Assembly: GCA_963823845.1 (NCBI GenBank)
Contig: CAWGND010000010.1
Coordinates: 1 to 64,000 of the forward strand
Source of the DNA: Alloacidobacterium sp963823845
GTDB taxonomy: Bacteria; Acidobacteriota; Terriglobia; Terriglobales; Acidobacteriaceae
DNA length: 64,000 bases
Direction: 5' to 3'
Part shown: piece by piece, positions 9,074 through 17,255 of the stretch
Layout: each line of letters begins with the position of its first letter
How positions within the stretch are numbered: position 1 is the first letter of the stretch
Position numbers and translations under genes: made by a program
Notes under the pieces: generated by a model
Databases searched by the model: none
Seen by the model: only the letters and a program-made list of their open reading frames with translations
Told to the model about the DNA's origin: nothing

Positions 9074-9283
9074 CTATTTTCTGTCAAATCTTTCAATGTC
9101 TGTTACCGGAAACTCAATCCATTTGTCTTTGTCTATGGCTCCTATAGAGAAGTGCCAAACAACATGGTCAAAGCTGGATCGAAGATGATGAACGACCTCG
9201 CCAGCGAGCACACTGAATCGTGGTGGGATAACACGGTTTTTATGGTACTCAATTGCCTTAAGAAGCAACTCTGTTGCATTTAC
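9074..9283 (-). pseudogene. Fragment of a conserved hypothetical protein
   Basis: The frame reads KAIEYHKNRVIPPRFSVLAG, GEVVHHLRSSFDHVVWHF and KWIEFPVTD. The string of a Leu-rich helix ending in HHLRSSFDH-W and IEFPV resembles a conserved hypothetical family with an HxLRSaLDH motif. A TGA lies in frame just upstream, so the N-terminus is missing. I infer a 5'-truncated remnant; no function is known. Confidence 0.4.
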
Positions 9284-9367
9284 CCATCATAATCGTGCTC
9301 TATCGTGACCGCACCGTGACCACAATCGGGTTATCTTTGGATCGGGTTGCTAAGTTGTTGATTATAT

Positions 9368-9416
9368 TGGCGTCCCCGACGGGATTTGAATCCGTGTTAT
9401 CGCCGTGAAAGGGCGT
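9368..9416 (-). tRNA. tRNA-Glu 3' half (truncated), possible attachment-site remnant
   Basis: The minus strand reads from the anticodon arm (CGCCCTTTCACGGCG, anticodon UUC) through the variable region and T arm (CGGATTCAAATCCCG) to GGGGACGCCA. That is the 3' half of a tRNA-Glu with encoded CCA. The D arm and 5' acceptor strand are absent; the sequence beyond 9416 does not pair. Integrative elements commonly recombine into tRNA 3' ends and leave such halves. No adjacent integrase clearly belongs to it. Confidence 0.7.
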
Positions 9417-9894
9417 CACTGTTGAGCAACATAAAGGCACTGGAGAACCAGAACGCATCGGAACGAATTCTAACAACATCTACGAACACGGTAAGTGCTC
9501 CGCAACTGCCCGCAGTCATGGTACGCCAAATTGATCTCTCATAGAGCACGGGAGGCGGTCCCAGCTAAGACCGTGGCTGGCAGTCAAGGTCCTGGGATCC
9601 GCACGTGGTGAGCCACATCCTCAGATTGTGCTTTGACCTTCCATGTGAAGGCACTAACGTGTTCCAGATCCCACCACTCTCGAAGCGCGCGACGATGATT
9701 AATCGCATTAAAAAAGCCGCAGGGTGTGGGGAGGAACTCTCACTCGTCCGAGAAGTCCGCGATACGGAAGTTACGCTCCGAAGTTTCCGGATTGCCGGTA
9801 AGAACGAAGCCGCAGGCGCCGCGGTCTCTGCGGTTGTGGCTGTCGAGCAGTCTTGAGGCCGGGATAGGGTGTGAGTCACAGGAGGTACCCCACT

Positions 9895-10788
9895 GTGACT
9901 CGTCTTCGCAAAATGATGCTCGAGGAACTCGAGCGCCGCAACTACTCTGATGGAACGATCCGCCACTATCTACGATTTGTAGAGGAGTTTGCTCAACACT
10001 TCGGCAAGTCCCCGGACAAGCTGGGTGTCGATCAGCTGCGTAGTTATCAGGCCTATCTGCTCAAGCGGCGCAAGCTTTCCCCGGGATCGGTCGAACACCG
10101 CATCTCTGCATTGCGATTCTTGTTTGTGCGCACGCTTCATCGCCAGGAGTTCCGCCAGTTTCTGCCTTATCCCAAGGTGGCAAGGAAGCTGCCCAACATT
10201 CTCAGCCAGGAAGAAGTCACACGTCTGATCAACGCCGGCAGCGATCTGTTCCAGCGCACGCTGCTGATGGTTCTCTACGGCACCGGCATGCGCCGATCGG
10301 AGATCGTCCGGCTGAAGATCAGCGACATCGACAGCCAGCGCATGGTCATTCACGTAGTCAACGGCAAGGGTGGCAAGGACCGCGATCTGCCTCTCAGCCC
10401 GGCACTGCTCGAGGCCCTGCGCACATATTGGCGATGGCTCAAGCCACGCATCTACCTGTTCCCCTCACGCATGCATCGAGACCAGGAACGGCCCATCAGC
10501 GATAAAACCGTGTGGCATGCGTGCACGCATGCCGCGAAGAAGGCCGGCATTCGCAAGAAAACGAGCCCGCACCTGATTCGCCATAGTTGGGCCACACACT
10601 TACTTGAAGCCGGTACCGACCTGCGCACCATCCAGTTGCTGCTCGGTCATGAGGACCTGGAAGTTACAGCCCGTTATCTGCATTTATCGCAGCAGCACCT
10701 GCACCAGGTCGCCAACCCCTTCGAGGAGCTGAAGCTCGCCAGCGTCGAGCTGAGCCGCCGCCTCTATCATCGTCCGCGCCGCCCATGA
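9895..10788 (+). CDS. Tyrosine recombinase of an IS91-type cassette
   Basis: A 297-residue tyrosine recombinase. The N-terminal SAM-like core-binding domain reads YSDGTIRHYLRFVEEFAQHF, the catalytic domain YGTGMRRSEIVRLKISDID with the first Arg, a Lys in NGKGGKDRDLPL, HLIRHSWATHLL with the His-x-x-Arg box, then LLGHEDLEVTARYLH with the His and Tyr. All catalytic residues are present. The GTG at 9895 is chosen because it aligns with the paralogue's ATG at 26749; AGGAGG lies nine bases upstream. Its TGA overlaps the transposase ATG (ATGA), so the two are translationally coupled. Such recombinases accompany some IS91-group elements. Confidence 0.9.
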   Translation: MTRLRKMMLEELERRNYSDGTIRHYLRFVEEFAQHFGKSPDKLGVDQLRSYQAYLLKRRKLSPGSVEHRISALRFLFVRTLHRQEFRQFLPYPKVARKLPNILSQEEVTRLINAGSDLFQRTLLMVLYGTGMRRSEIVRLKISDIDSQRMVIHVVNGKGGKDRDLPLSPALLEALRTYWRWLKPRIYLFPSRMHRDQERPISDKTVWHACTHAAKKAGIRKKTSPHLIRHSWATHLLEAGTDLRTIQLLLGHEDLEVTARYLHLSQQHLHQVANPFEELKLASVELSRRLYHRPRRP

Positions 10789-11957
10789 CGCGGCCGGCCA
10801 TCGAAGTGGCCGACATCGTCCGCGCAAAGGGCAGGCAGTATCTCGAACACTACCAGTCCAGTGTCAGCTATCAGCAGCTGAAGGCATTTCGGGCTGTGGA
10901 GCGCTGCCGCACCGCTGCTCTCGGCGGACACAAGGACAAGTGTGTCAACTGCCAGTACGAAGCACCGCACTCCTATAACTCCTGCCGATCACGATGCTGT
11001 CCCAAGTGCCAGGCGCAGGAGCGCCGGCGATGGCTCGAAGCCCAGCAGCGGGATCTACTCAACACCAACTACTTTCACGTTGTCTTCACCGTGCCCCACG
11101 AACTGAACCCGCTGGCACTGACTTCCCCCAGGCCATTTCTCGACCTGCTCTTCGACGCCAGCTCCCAGGCCCTGCTCGAAGTCGCTGCCGATCCAAAATG
11201 GCTCGGCGCAGAGATTGGATTCCTCTCCATCCTGCATACCTGGAGTCAGACCCTGCTGGGCCATTACCACGTCCATTGCGTCGTCCCCGGCGGTGGACTG
11301 TCCCGAGATCATCAGCGCTGGATTTCGACCAGCCACCCACTGTTCCTCCTGCCCATTCGAGTACTGCACACCGTCTTCCGTAAGAAGTTCCTTGCCGGAC
11401 TTCGCCAGCTCTACCGCAAAAGCCTGCTGGATTGCCGTGGTCCCGCCGCTGATTTCCGTCATCCCGCGTGGTTCGAACAACTGATCGAGGAGCTGGGCGA
11501 TAAGGACTGGTACGTCTATGCCAAGCCGCCCTTCGGAGGACCGGAACATGTCCTCGGCTATCTCGGCCGCTACACCCATCGCATGGCCATATCGAACCAC
11601 CGCATCATCGCCTTCGACGGCGAGCACGTCAGCTTCCGCTGGCGCGATTATCTGCACGGCGGAAAGCAGCGTGTCATGCCCCTCGACGCCGTGGAGTTCC
11701 TGCGCCGCTTCTTCACGCACGTTTTGCCCAGGGGTTTCGTGCGCATCCGCCACTACGGACTGTTGTCGAATCGCTTCCGCAAACAACTGCTGCCCCTGGC
11801 GCGCACACTGCTAGCCGTCCAGGACCGCGAGACGATGCCTCTGCCGCCAGCACCGGACTGCGGCATTTGGCACTGCCCCCGCTGCGGCGCACCTATGCGC
11901 GTCGTTGAGCGCTTCTCCGCCGCACAACTCTATTTCGCAGGCTTAGATTCTTCATGA
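10785..11957 (+). CDS. IS91 family transposase (HUH-type Y1/Y2 replicase-like)
   Basis: A 390-residue IS91-group transposase that nicks and moves DNA by rolling-circle-like transposition. It shows the N-terminal zinc-binding Cys cluster (CVNCQYEAPH, CRSRCCPKCQAQERRRWLE), then NTNYFHVVFTVPHELNP, the metal-binding H-x-H motif in GHYHVHCVVPGGGLS, and YLGRYTHRMAISNHRI with the catalytic Tyr region. A second Cys pair is CPRCGAPM near the C-terminus. It overlaps the recombinase by four bases. The full length and intact motifs suggest it could be active. Confidence 0.92.
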   Translation: MTRPAIEVADIVRAKGRQYLEHYQSSVSYQQLKAFRAVERCRTAALGGHKDKCVNCQYEAPHSYNSCRSRCCPKCQAQERRRWLEAQQRDLLNTNYFHVVFTVPHELNPLALTSPRPFLDLLFDASSQALLEVAADPKWLGAEIGFLSILHTWSQTLLGHYHVHCVVPGGGLSRDHQRWISTSHPLFLLPIRVLHTVFRKKFLAGLRQLYRKSLLDCRGPAADFRHPAWFEQLIEELGDKDWYVYAKPPFGGPEHVLGYLGRYTHRMAISNHRIIAFDGEHVSFRWRDYLHGGKQRVMPLDAVEFLRRFFTHVLPRGFVRIRHYGLLSNRFRKQLLPLARTLLAVQDRETMPLPPAPDCGIWHCPRCGAPMRVVERFSAAQLYFAGLDSS

Positions 11958-12238
11958 CCGTCGCTGCCAACCCGCTCTGCCGGTTTGCTTCATGCATGCG
12001 TTCCCAATCGTGTGTCCACCTGACCCGACAACTCTTCACAACCAGGTCAACCCGCATAGAGCAACGCCGGGATCGAAGACAGCGCTTGCAACTGCTCAAC
12101 TGTTTCCAGCACCAGCGGCGACGATGATCGACAACAAAAATCTTTACTCAACCATGAAATAGCATTCAATATCCATAATCCCAGCCAGGATCACCGCGAC
12201 CGCGGCAAACACCTGCCGCTTCCTTCTTACCTCCAAAT

Positions 12239-12299
12239 CGAAAACGCCTCGGACTTAGTTCACAGCTTCTCTCCAAAATTCGTTTCCGAGGCGTTTCCG
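12239..12299. other. 15-bp-arm palindrome beyond the IS91 transposase
   Basis: CGAAAACGCCTCGGA (12239-12253) pairs with TCCGAGGCGTTTCCG (12285-12299) at 14 of 15 positions around a 31-base loop. IS91-group elements carry a palindrome near oriIS or terIS; the position downstream of the transposase fits, but this is inference. Confidence 0.45.
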
Positions 12300-12871
12300 A
12301 TCTTGCGTAGCGGTGATCCGCTCGGAACCGCGGCACTTATTTCGCTTTTGGAGGATCAGACCTCGCGAAGCCCTGAACTAGGCTTGTGACTGCGGGCGTA
12401 TGCAGGACACGACCCGTCATAAACCCCTGAACAAGAATCCCGGGATAGACTGGACCTTTCTGCCGATGGATACGGCGATTCCTTCAGGCGGGTTTTCATG
12501 CCTTATTGCGATAATTGATGGGATGGAGAACGGGCCAGGAAAGCCGTAACTACAATCGCGAAGACAAGGAGATTTCCGGCGGCGTCCGTCCAAAAGATTG
12601 CGGTCTCGGCTGGCGTCATCGCGGGCAACAAGCTCGGCGGCATGACGCCACAATATCCAGCGATTGCGAAGATGCAGCGGATTCGGGGAGCGGTCGCCAT
12701 CCACATCCTCTTCTCGGCCACGGGTGCGGCGATGGATGCTGATCGTGTAGATTATTTCGATCACGCCCCCGATGCCGAGAAGGAATTCGCCTTTTTGCAA
12801 CTTACCGCAAAGCTGACTTTAAGGCACTTTGGGATTGTTTCCGATCTTAGCTAGCGTGATCCGCCCAACGA
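12292..12871. repeat. Imperfect direct repeat pair of about 30 bp, 545 bp apart
   Basis: GTTTCCGATCTTGCGTAGCG followed by GTGATCCGC at about 12292 recurs as GTTTCCGATCTTAGCTAGCG and TGATCCGC at about 12837. The pair brackets the decayed membrane-protein frame and may mark the ends of an inserted segment. Confidence 0.45.
12417..12800 (-). pseudogene. Possible frameshifted remnant of a small membrane protein
   Basis: Minus-strand frames look coding in patches: one begins QKGEFLLGIGGVIEIIYTIS; another, at 12503-12721, reads CIFAIAGYCGVMPPSLLPAM and NLLVFAIVVTAFLARSP with hydrophobic stretches. Reading through requires two frame changes. I do not recognise the family. It is bracketed by an imperfect direct repeat (12292-12326 and 12837-12871). 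Low confidence. Confidence 0.25.
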
Positions 12872-13240
12872 ATCAGCTTGTTGCTTCCAAAGGTGCGTTT
12901 GCCGAGGTTCGAGGCTACGGGGAGGTCCCGATCAGGAGACTGATTCCCTCAATGCAAGCTGGCCATCAATCCGCTCTCGATTGAATGATTGATTCCGCCC
13001 GTCTGGGCTACATTGGCGAAGACGAGAGCCTTGGATAGTCCACATTATGTTTATTCAGACCTATATCGCCTGCTAACTATTTGAAACTTACGCCGATCTT
13101 ATTCCGTCCTCTGCAGACAGCGTTTGCTTTGAGCCCGATGTTCCTCGACATGGAAAAGCGAGCGGCGTAGGTTCATTGCGACTGTTCATATTGCTTCCCG
13201 TCATAGTGATGGGCGACCTGCGAGCGTGGCGGAGGTAATC

Positions 13241-15037
13241 ATGGCCGCGAATCGTTGCTGGCATGTTGTAGCTCTCCTCCTTTGCGGTTCTCTCTCTTTC
13301 ACCTTTACGGCGCGCGCCGCGGATGTTACGGCAGCCAAAGCCGTCCAGCAAGTGCAGGTCAGTAGGTCTGCCGGCAAAATTGAGCCGCAGATTGTGCGCA
13401 TCAGCTATCTCGAAGGCGATGTGCGCGTCTCGCGAGGCACCAAAGGCGCGATGTGGGAAGCAGCCATTCCGGGTCTACCGATCGAGACTGGCTTTTCCCT
13501 GGCCACCGGTGCGGGACGCGCGGAGATTGAGTTCGAAGACTCCTCCACGGTCTATCTCGATGAAAACTCGGTACTTAATTTCAATGATCTGACCTCGGCG
13601 AACGATGTTCCGACGACTGAAATAGCCTTGTTGACCGGCACGATCACGCTGAATGTGCATCGGGTCGCCGACGAGGTCTTTGCCCTCACTACACCCACAA
13701 ACCGGCTGACGATCAGGACTCCTTCGGAAAACTATGCGCGAGTGACCAGTTATCTCGATGCAATGGCTGTCACGCCGCAGGAATCCATGGCTGTGAGCAC
13801 ACCATCGATTCCGGGACTGGCGATTCCCGGACCGGCCGTTGAACACTTAGCCAAGGGTCAGACCATTCTCTATCATGCGGATGGCTCGGCTACGGCCGTC
13901 GGTCACATCAGTTATGAAGATTTCGCGGAATGGGATCGCTGGGTTGCCGATCGTGTCGATGCGCGCGCTGAGGCGATCTCGGCGGTGATGAAAGAGTCCG
14001 GCCTCACCGCGCCCATTCCTGGTCTCGCCGATCTCTATGGCAAGGGAACCTTCTTCGCCTGCGAACCCTATGGCACCTGCTGGGAGCCAACGGATGAGGC
14101 GGTTGCAGATGCTGCTGCGCGAAGCGCCGCTGTGCGGCGGGTCAGATTGACTCCTGCCCGTCTGTCGCGCTCCTTGCCGGTCAATGGGTTTCGCGAAGCC
14201 TCGCTTCAAACCGTGGCACTCGCCACTCCATCCGCATTGGGGCAAAACAATCCGAGTGCGCTGCCCGGGCAAACCGCGCCGTTCAGCCCCAATCCCAATC
14301 GCGCGAATGTTGACTTTCCATGCTACCCGCCAGGCGTTCGCGCTTCGCTCCTCGGGAGCGGTGGTGTAGCGGCCGCGCCTTATCGCCCTTACGACTGGGC
14401 CTTGTGCCACGCCGGAAGCTGGATCCATCGCCGCCACTATGTCTGGGTTGCTGGAGTTCACAAACATCATCAGTGCCCGGTCCATTGGGTAAAAGCCGGC
14501 CGCGTCGTAGCTTTTGTCCCTATTCATCCTCGCGACGTTCACGGAAAGCCTCCCATAAACTGCCAACATGAGGTTTTTGCAGTCATGAGGAAAGGCGGCT
14601 TTTCGGTGGAGCGCGCGAGTCTCGACTCTGGCGCCAGGCTTAAGATGCTCGATGAACCTCCAAGGGAAGTGCGTGGGGAGTATCATCAGCCGCTCACTCG
14701 CGTCTCCGACCCTGCACCGGAAATACACCGCGCAGGTACGCTGCTGGCGAAGGACTCTGGTTTAAGGGAACCCGGTACGAGGCTTACATTCAATCATCAC
14801 TCACAAAGTTTCACCCTGGGCAAAACAGCCATGCTGGGTAGCCATAACATGGCGCAACTGCAAAGCTTCAATCGAAGCATCGGCAGTTTACAGTCACGGC
14901 CTGGAGGCGAAGGGGCGCGCGGTGGATTTTCTGGTGGAGGGGGAGGAGCTCATAGTGGCGGCTCAAGCAGCGGGTCAAGCCACGGAGGCGGTGGTAGAGG
15001 TGGCGGAGCGGCCAGTGGAGCAGCAGGCCATCACTAG
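13241..15037 (+). CDS. FecR-domain secreted protein with Gly-rich C-terminus
   Basis: A 598-residue exported protein. Residues 1-30 form a signal peptide (VALLLCGSLSFTFTARAAD). A FecR-like domain follows: YLEGDVRVSRGTKGAMWEAA, GAGRAEIEFEDSSTVYLDENS, LLTGTITLNV. The middle carries the DRWVADR and acidobacterial-type CEPYGTCWEPT motif. The last 50 residues are almost all Gly, Ser and His (GGGGGAHSGGSSSGSSHGGG). The ATG at 13241 is chosen for GGAGG five bases upstream; GTG at 13226 is less likely. It lacks a nearby ECF sigma factor and TonB receptor, so a FecIR signalling role is unlikely. Such proteins are common and uncharacterised in Acidobacteriota. The gene stands alone. Confidence 0.85.
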   Translation: MAANRCWHVVALLLCGSLSFTFTARAADVTAAKAVQQVQVSRSAGKIEPQIVRISYLEGDVRVSRGTKGAMWEAAIPGLPIETGFSLATGAGRAEIEFEDSSTVYLDENSVLNFNDLTSANDVPTTEIALLTGTITLNVHRVADEVFALTTPTNRLTIRTPSENYARVTSYLDAMAVTPQESMAVSTPSIPGLAIPGPAVEHLAKGQTILYHADGSATAVGHISYEDFAEWDRWVADRVDARAEAISAVMKESGLTAPIPGLADLYGKGTFFACEPYGTCWEPTDEAVADAAARSAAVRRVRLTPARLSRSLPVNGFREASLQTVALATPSALGQNNPSALPGQTAPFSPNPNRANVDFPCYPPGVRASLLGSGGVAAAPYRPYDWALCHAGSWIHRRHYVWVAGVHKHHQCPVHWVKAGRVVAFVPIHPRDVHGKPPINCQHEVFAVMRKGGFSVERASLDSGARLKMLDEPPREVRGEYHQPLTRVSDPAPEIHRAGTLLAKDSGLREPGTRLTFNHHSQSFTLGKTAMLGSHNMAQLQSFNRSIGSLQSRPGGEGARGGFSGGGGGAHSGGSSSGSSHGGGGRGGGAASGAAGHH

Positions 15038-15373
15038 AGTGGCTGGGCCGAACTCGCCAAGATCACTCAAATTCTGAGTTGTCTACCCAAAGGCACTCAC
15101 CGAGGAGCCATTGATTCGTATTCCAGGTGAATTGTCGCCAATCCGGAAGTTCACTCAGCCGTCAGTGAAATTTCCGGCTAGCCGGTTACACAACAACGTT
15201 GGGAGCATCGGCGGCGTTGAGAGTTGAGTAGTATCTTTAATCGACATCCCAAATGCAGAAGCAGAAACTCTATCTAGAATCTAACTTTTTCTGCAAATAT
15301 TGTCGTTGCCAATGCCGCCATATAGGTTTATAGTCCTGCGCCAGTTTCACATCCTCTATCTCTAGGTGGTTCT
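15038..15373. other. Intergenic region before the chitinase gene
   Basis: No gene seen. The last 100 bases are AT-richer than their surroundings and probably carry the chitinase promoter. AGGTGG lies four bases before the ATG at 15374. Confidence 0.4.
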
Positions 15374-16651
15374 ATGTCGACTCGTGTTTCTGCATGTCTT
15401 CCGAACCGCGCCCTCACCTTCTTCCTCGTCAGTCTGCTCGTTCCCTTCTTTCTTGCGCGCCCCACTCTCGCCAATGAACCGCGCCACCATAACAAATCCA
15501 AAGTGGTCGGCGGCTACTTCGAAGAATGGAGCATTTATTTCGCCGGCTACAACATTGCCAATCTACAGGCCAATGGCGTTGCAGATAAGCTCACGCATTT
15601 GACGTACGCCTTCGGCGACGCCACGCCGACCGGCTGTGCCATAGCGGATAGCTGGGCCGATTATCAGGATCCGTATCTTCCAAGCGTCAGCGGCGCGCCT
15701 TACACCGGGCCCCTGTACGGGAATTTCGCCGCGCTGCAGCAGCTTAAGCAACTGCATCCCAATCTGAAAGTTCTGATCTCGCTCGCTGGGGCCGACGGTT
15801 TTTCGGCCGCTGCGAGTACCGCTGCAGGCCGTCAGGCCATGGTGGCCAACTGCATCGATCTGTTCGTCAAAGGCAATCTCGCGCCCGGGATTTCTGCGGC
15901 GGGAGTTTTCGACGGCATCGACATTGATTGGGAATTTCCCACCGCCACTGACACGGTAAACGCAACGCTGCTGCTCGAGGAATTTCGCAAGCAGTTGGAC
16001 GCCTTGGGAGAGGCCAATCATAGGCATTATCTGCTGACCATGTTCGGCCCCGCCGGCCAGCAGAATTTCTCCAACCTCCAGCTAGCCGAAGTCGCGCGCC
16101 AGCTAGACTTTTTCAACATGCAGGGCTACGACTTCCACGGCACCTGGGAGACTTCCACCAATCACGCGTCTCCCCTCTTCGACGACAAGCAGGATCCCGA
16201 CTCCTCCGAGAATTTTTACATCGACTACACGATTCGCTCGTATCTTCAGGCTGGCGTCCCCGGAGAAAAGCTCGTCCTCGGCATTCCCACCTATGCGCGC
16301 GGGTGGACCGGCGTTCCCAGTACCGACCATGGCCTGTATCAATCCTCCACCGGTCCAGCTCCGTTTCCTGCGGCCGATTACCTGCAAACGCCCGGCGTGA
16401 TCACATATCTCACACTCACCGGCCTGACCGGCTACACGCGCTACTTCGATTACCGTCGAATCGCCGTGTGGCTGTATGATCCCAGCACCCAAACGTTCTG
16501 GTCCTACGATGACCCGATCACGGTGAGGCTCAAAACTGCGTACGTCCGCACGCGCGTTCCTGGGGGCCTCGGCGGCGCATTTGTCTGGGCTCTCAAGGAC
16601 GACGACGCCAACGGCACCATCGTGAAAACCATGGCCGCCGGCCTCAATTAA
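15374..16651 (+). CDS. Secreted GH18 family chitinase
   Basis: A glycoside hydrolase family 18 enzyme that cleaves beta-1,4 bonds in chitin by substrate-assisted catalysis. Residues 1-34 are a signal peptide (LTFFLVSLLVPFFLARPTLA). The TIM barrel begins KVVGGYFEEWSIYFAGYNI and LTHLTYAFGD, has LKVLISLAGADGFS, and the catalytic signature D180-G-I-D183-I-D185-W-E187, where E187 is the acid/base. GYDFHGTWE, LGIPTYARGW and GGAFVWALKDDD complete the barrel. Length 425 fits a single catalytic domain without a separate chitin-binding module. The protein is intact and probably periplasmic or extracellular. A hairpin at 16697-16720 may terminate its transcript. Confidence 0.93.
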   Translation: MSTRVSACLPNRALTFFLVSLLVPFFLARPTLANEPRHHNKSKVVGGYFEEWSIYFAGYNIANLQANGVADKLTHLTYAFGDATPTGCAIADSWADYQDPYLPSVSGAPYTGPLYGNFAALQQLKQLHPNLKVLISLAGADGFSAAASTAAGRQAMVANCIDLFVKGNLAPGISAAGVFDGIDIDWEFPTATDTVNATLLLEEFRKQLDALGEANHRHYLLTMFGPAGQQNFSNLQLAEVARQLDFFNMQGYDFHGTWETSTNHASPLFDDKQDPDSSENFYIDYTIRSYLQAGVPGEKLVLGIPTYARGWTGVPSTDHGLYQSSTGPAPFPAADYLQTPGVITYLTLTGLTGYTRYFDYRRIAVWLYDPSTQTFWSYDDPITVRLKTAYVRTRVPGGLGGAFVWALKDDDANGTIVKTMAAGLN

Positions 16652-16696
16652 TCCCGCGCCGGTTCAATTCTTAACCTGTATTATTTATGGTTAACT

Positions 16697-16720
16697 CGGC
16701 CGGAACTAAGATTCCGGCCG
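16697..16720 (+). terminator. 9-bp GC hairpin after the chitinase gene
   Basis: CGGCCGGAA and TTCCGGCCG form a perfect stem around CTAAGA, 45 bases past the chitinase stop. No T-run follows, so termination strength is uncertain. Confidence 0.45.
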
Positions 16721-16878
16721 CTCCCGATACACCATTGAAAATTGCCACCCAGCCGGATAGCCGTCATCTCGGCAGTGAAATAATTTCCACGGCTCGCCCT
16801 CTGTCCATCCTTGGGTGCGAGGACCTGCTTACGGTTCCTCCACGATCAGGCATCGAGTCCCTAGGACATGACTTTCAC

Positions 16879-16895
16879 ATCTTGACAGTCAAGAT
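16879..16895. promoter_or_regulatory. Palindromic operator candidate upstream of padR
   Basis: ATCTTGAC-A-GTCAAGAT is a perfect 8-bp-arm dyad centred 30 bases before the PadR start. It contains TTGACA, a consensus -35 box. PadR proteins usually bind dyads in their own promoters, so autoregulation is likely. The other two PadR genes here carry different sites. Confidence 0.6.
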
Positions 16896-16917
16896 GAATA
16901 GATACTAGCCTGCTCGC

Positions 16918-17253
16918 ATGACCGGGCAGAACACCGACGTAATCCAGGGCACACTGGACCTCCTTATTCTGAAAACGCTAAGTCTTGAACCTATGCACGG
17001 TTTCGGCATTGCGCGACGCGTCGAGCAGGTTTCACGAGGCGTATTTAAGGTCAACCCGGGATCTCTTCTTACGGCTCTTCAGCGTCTAGAGCGCGCAGGC
17101 TGGCTGAATTCCGAGTGGCGGAACACCGAAAACTCGCGTCGAGCGAAGTTCTACATTCTCACCCGCGCAGGAAAGAAGCAGTTGGAGATCCAGGAAGCGG
17201 ATTGGAATCGACGGGCCTCAGCAGTTGCGCGCCTTCTTCGGCAGGAGGCTTGA
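16918..17253 (+). CDS. PadR family transcriptional regulator
   Basis: A 111-residue winged-helix repressor. It opens with the typical QGTLDLLILKTLSLEPMHG, followed by a recognition region with PGSLLTALQRLERAGW and wing residues KFYILTRAGKKQLE. A short C-terminal helix supports dimerisation. It ends two bases before the ADOP permease start, so the two form an operon. PadR genes pair with ADOP permeases three times in this window and presumably repress their partner until an effector binds. The effector is unknown. Confidence 0.9.
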   Translation: MTGQNTDVIQGTLDLLILKTLSLEPMHGFGIARRVEQVSRGVFKVNPGSLLTALQRLERAGWLNSEWRNTENSRRAKFYILTRAGKKQLEIQEADWNRRASAVARLLRQEA

Positions 17254-17255
17254 AC

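Larger units (their letters stand above)
9895..12299 (+). mobile_element. IS91-type element 1 (recombinase + transposase), ends not fixed
   Basis: The element holds the two overlapping genes and probably the hairpin at 12239-12299 as its replication origin or terminus. IS91-type elements lack terminal inverted repeats, so the true ends cannot be read from one copy. The tRNA-Glu half lies 480 bases to the left. Confidence 0.55.
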
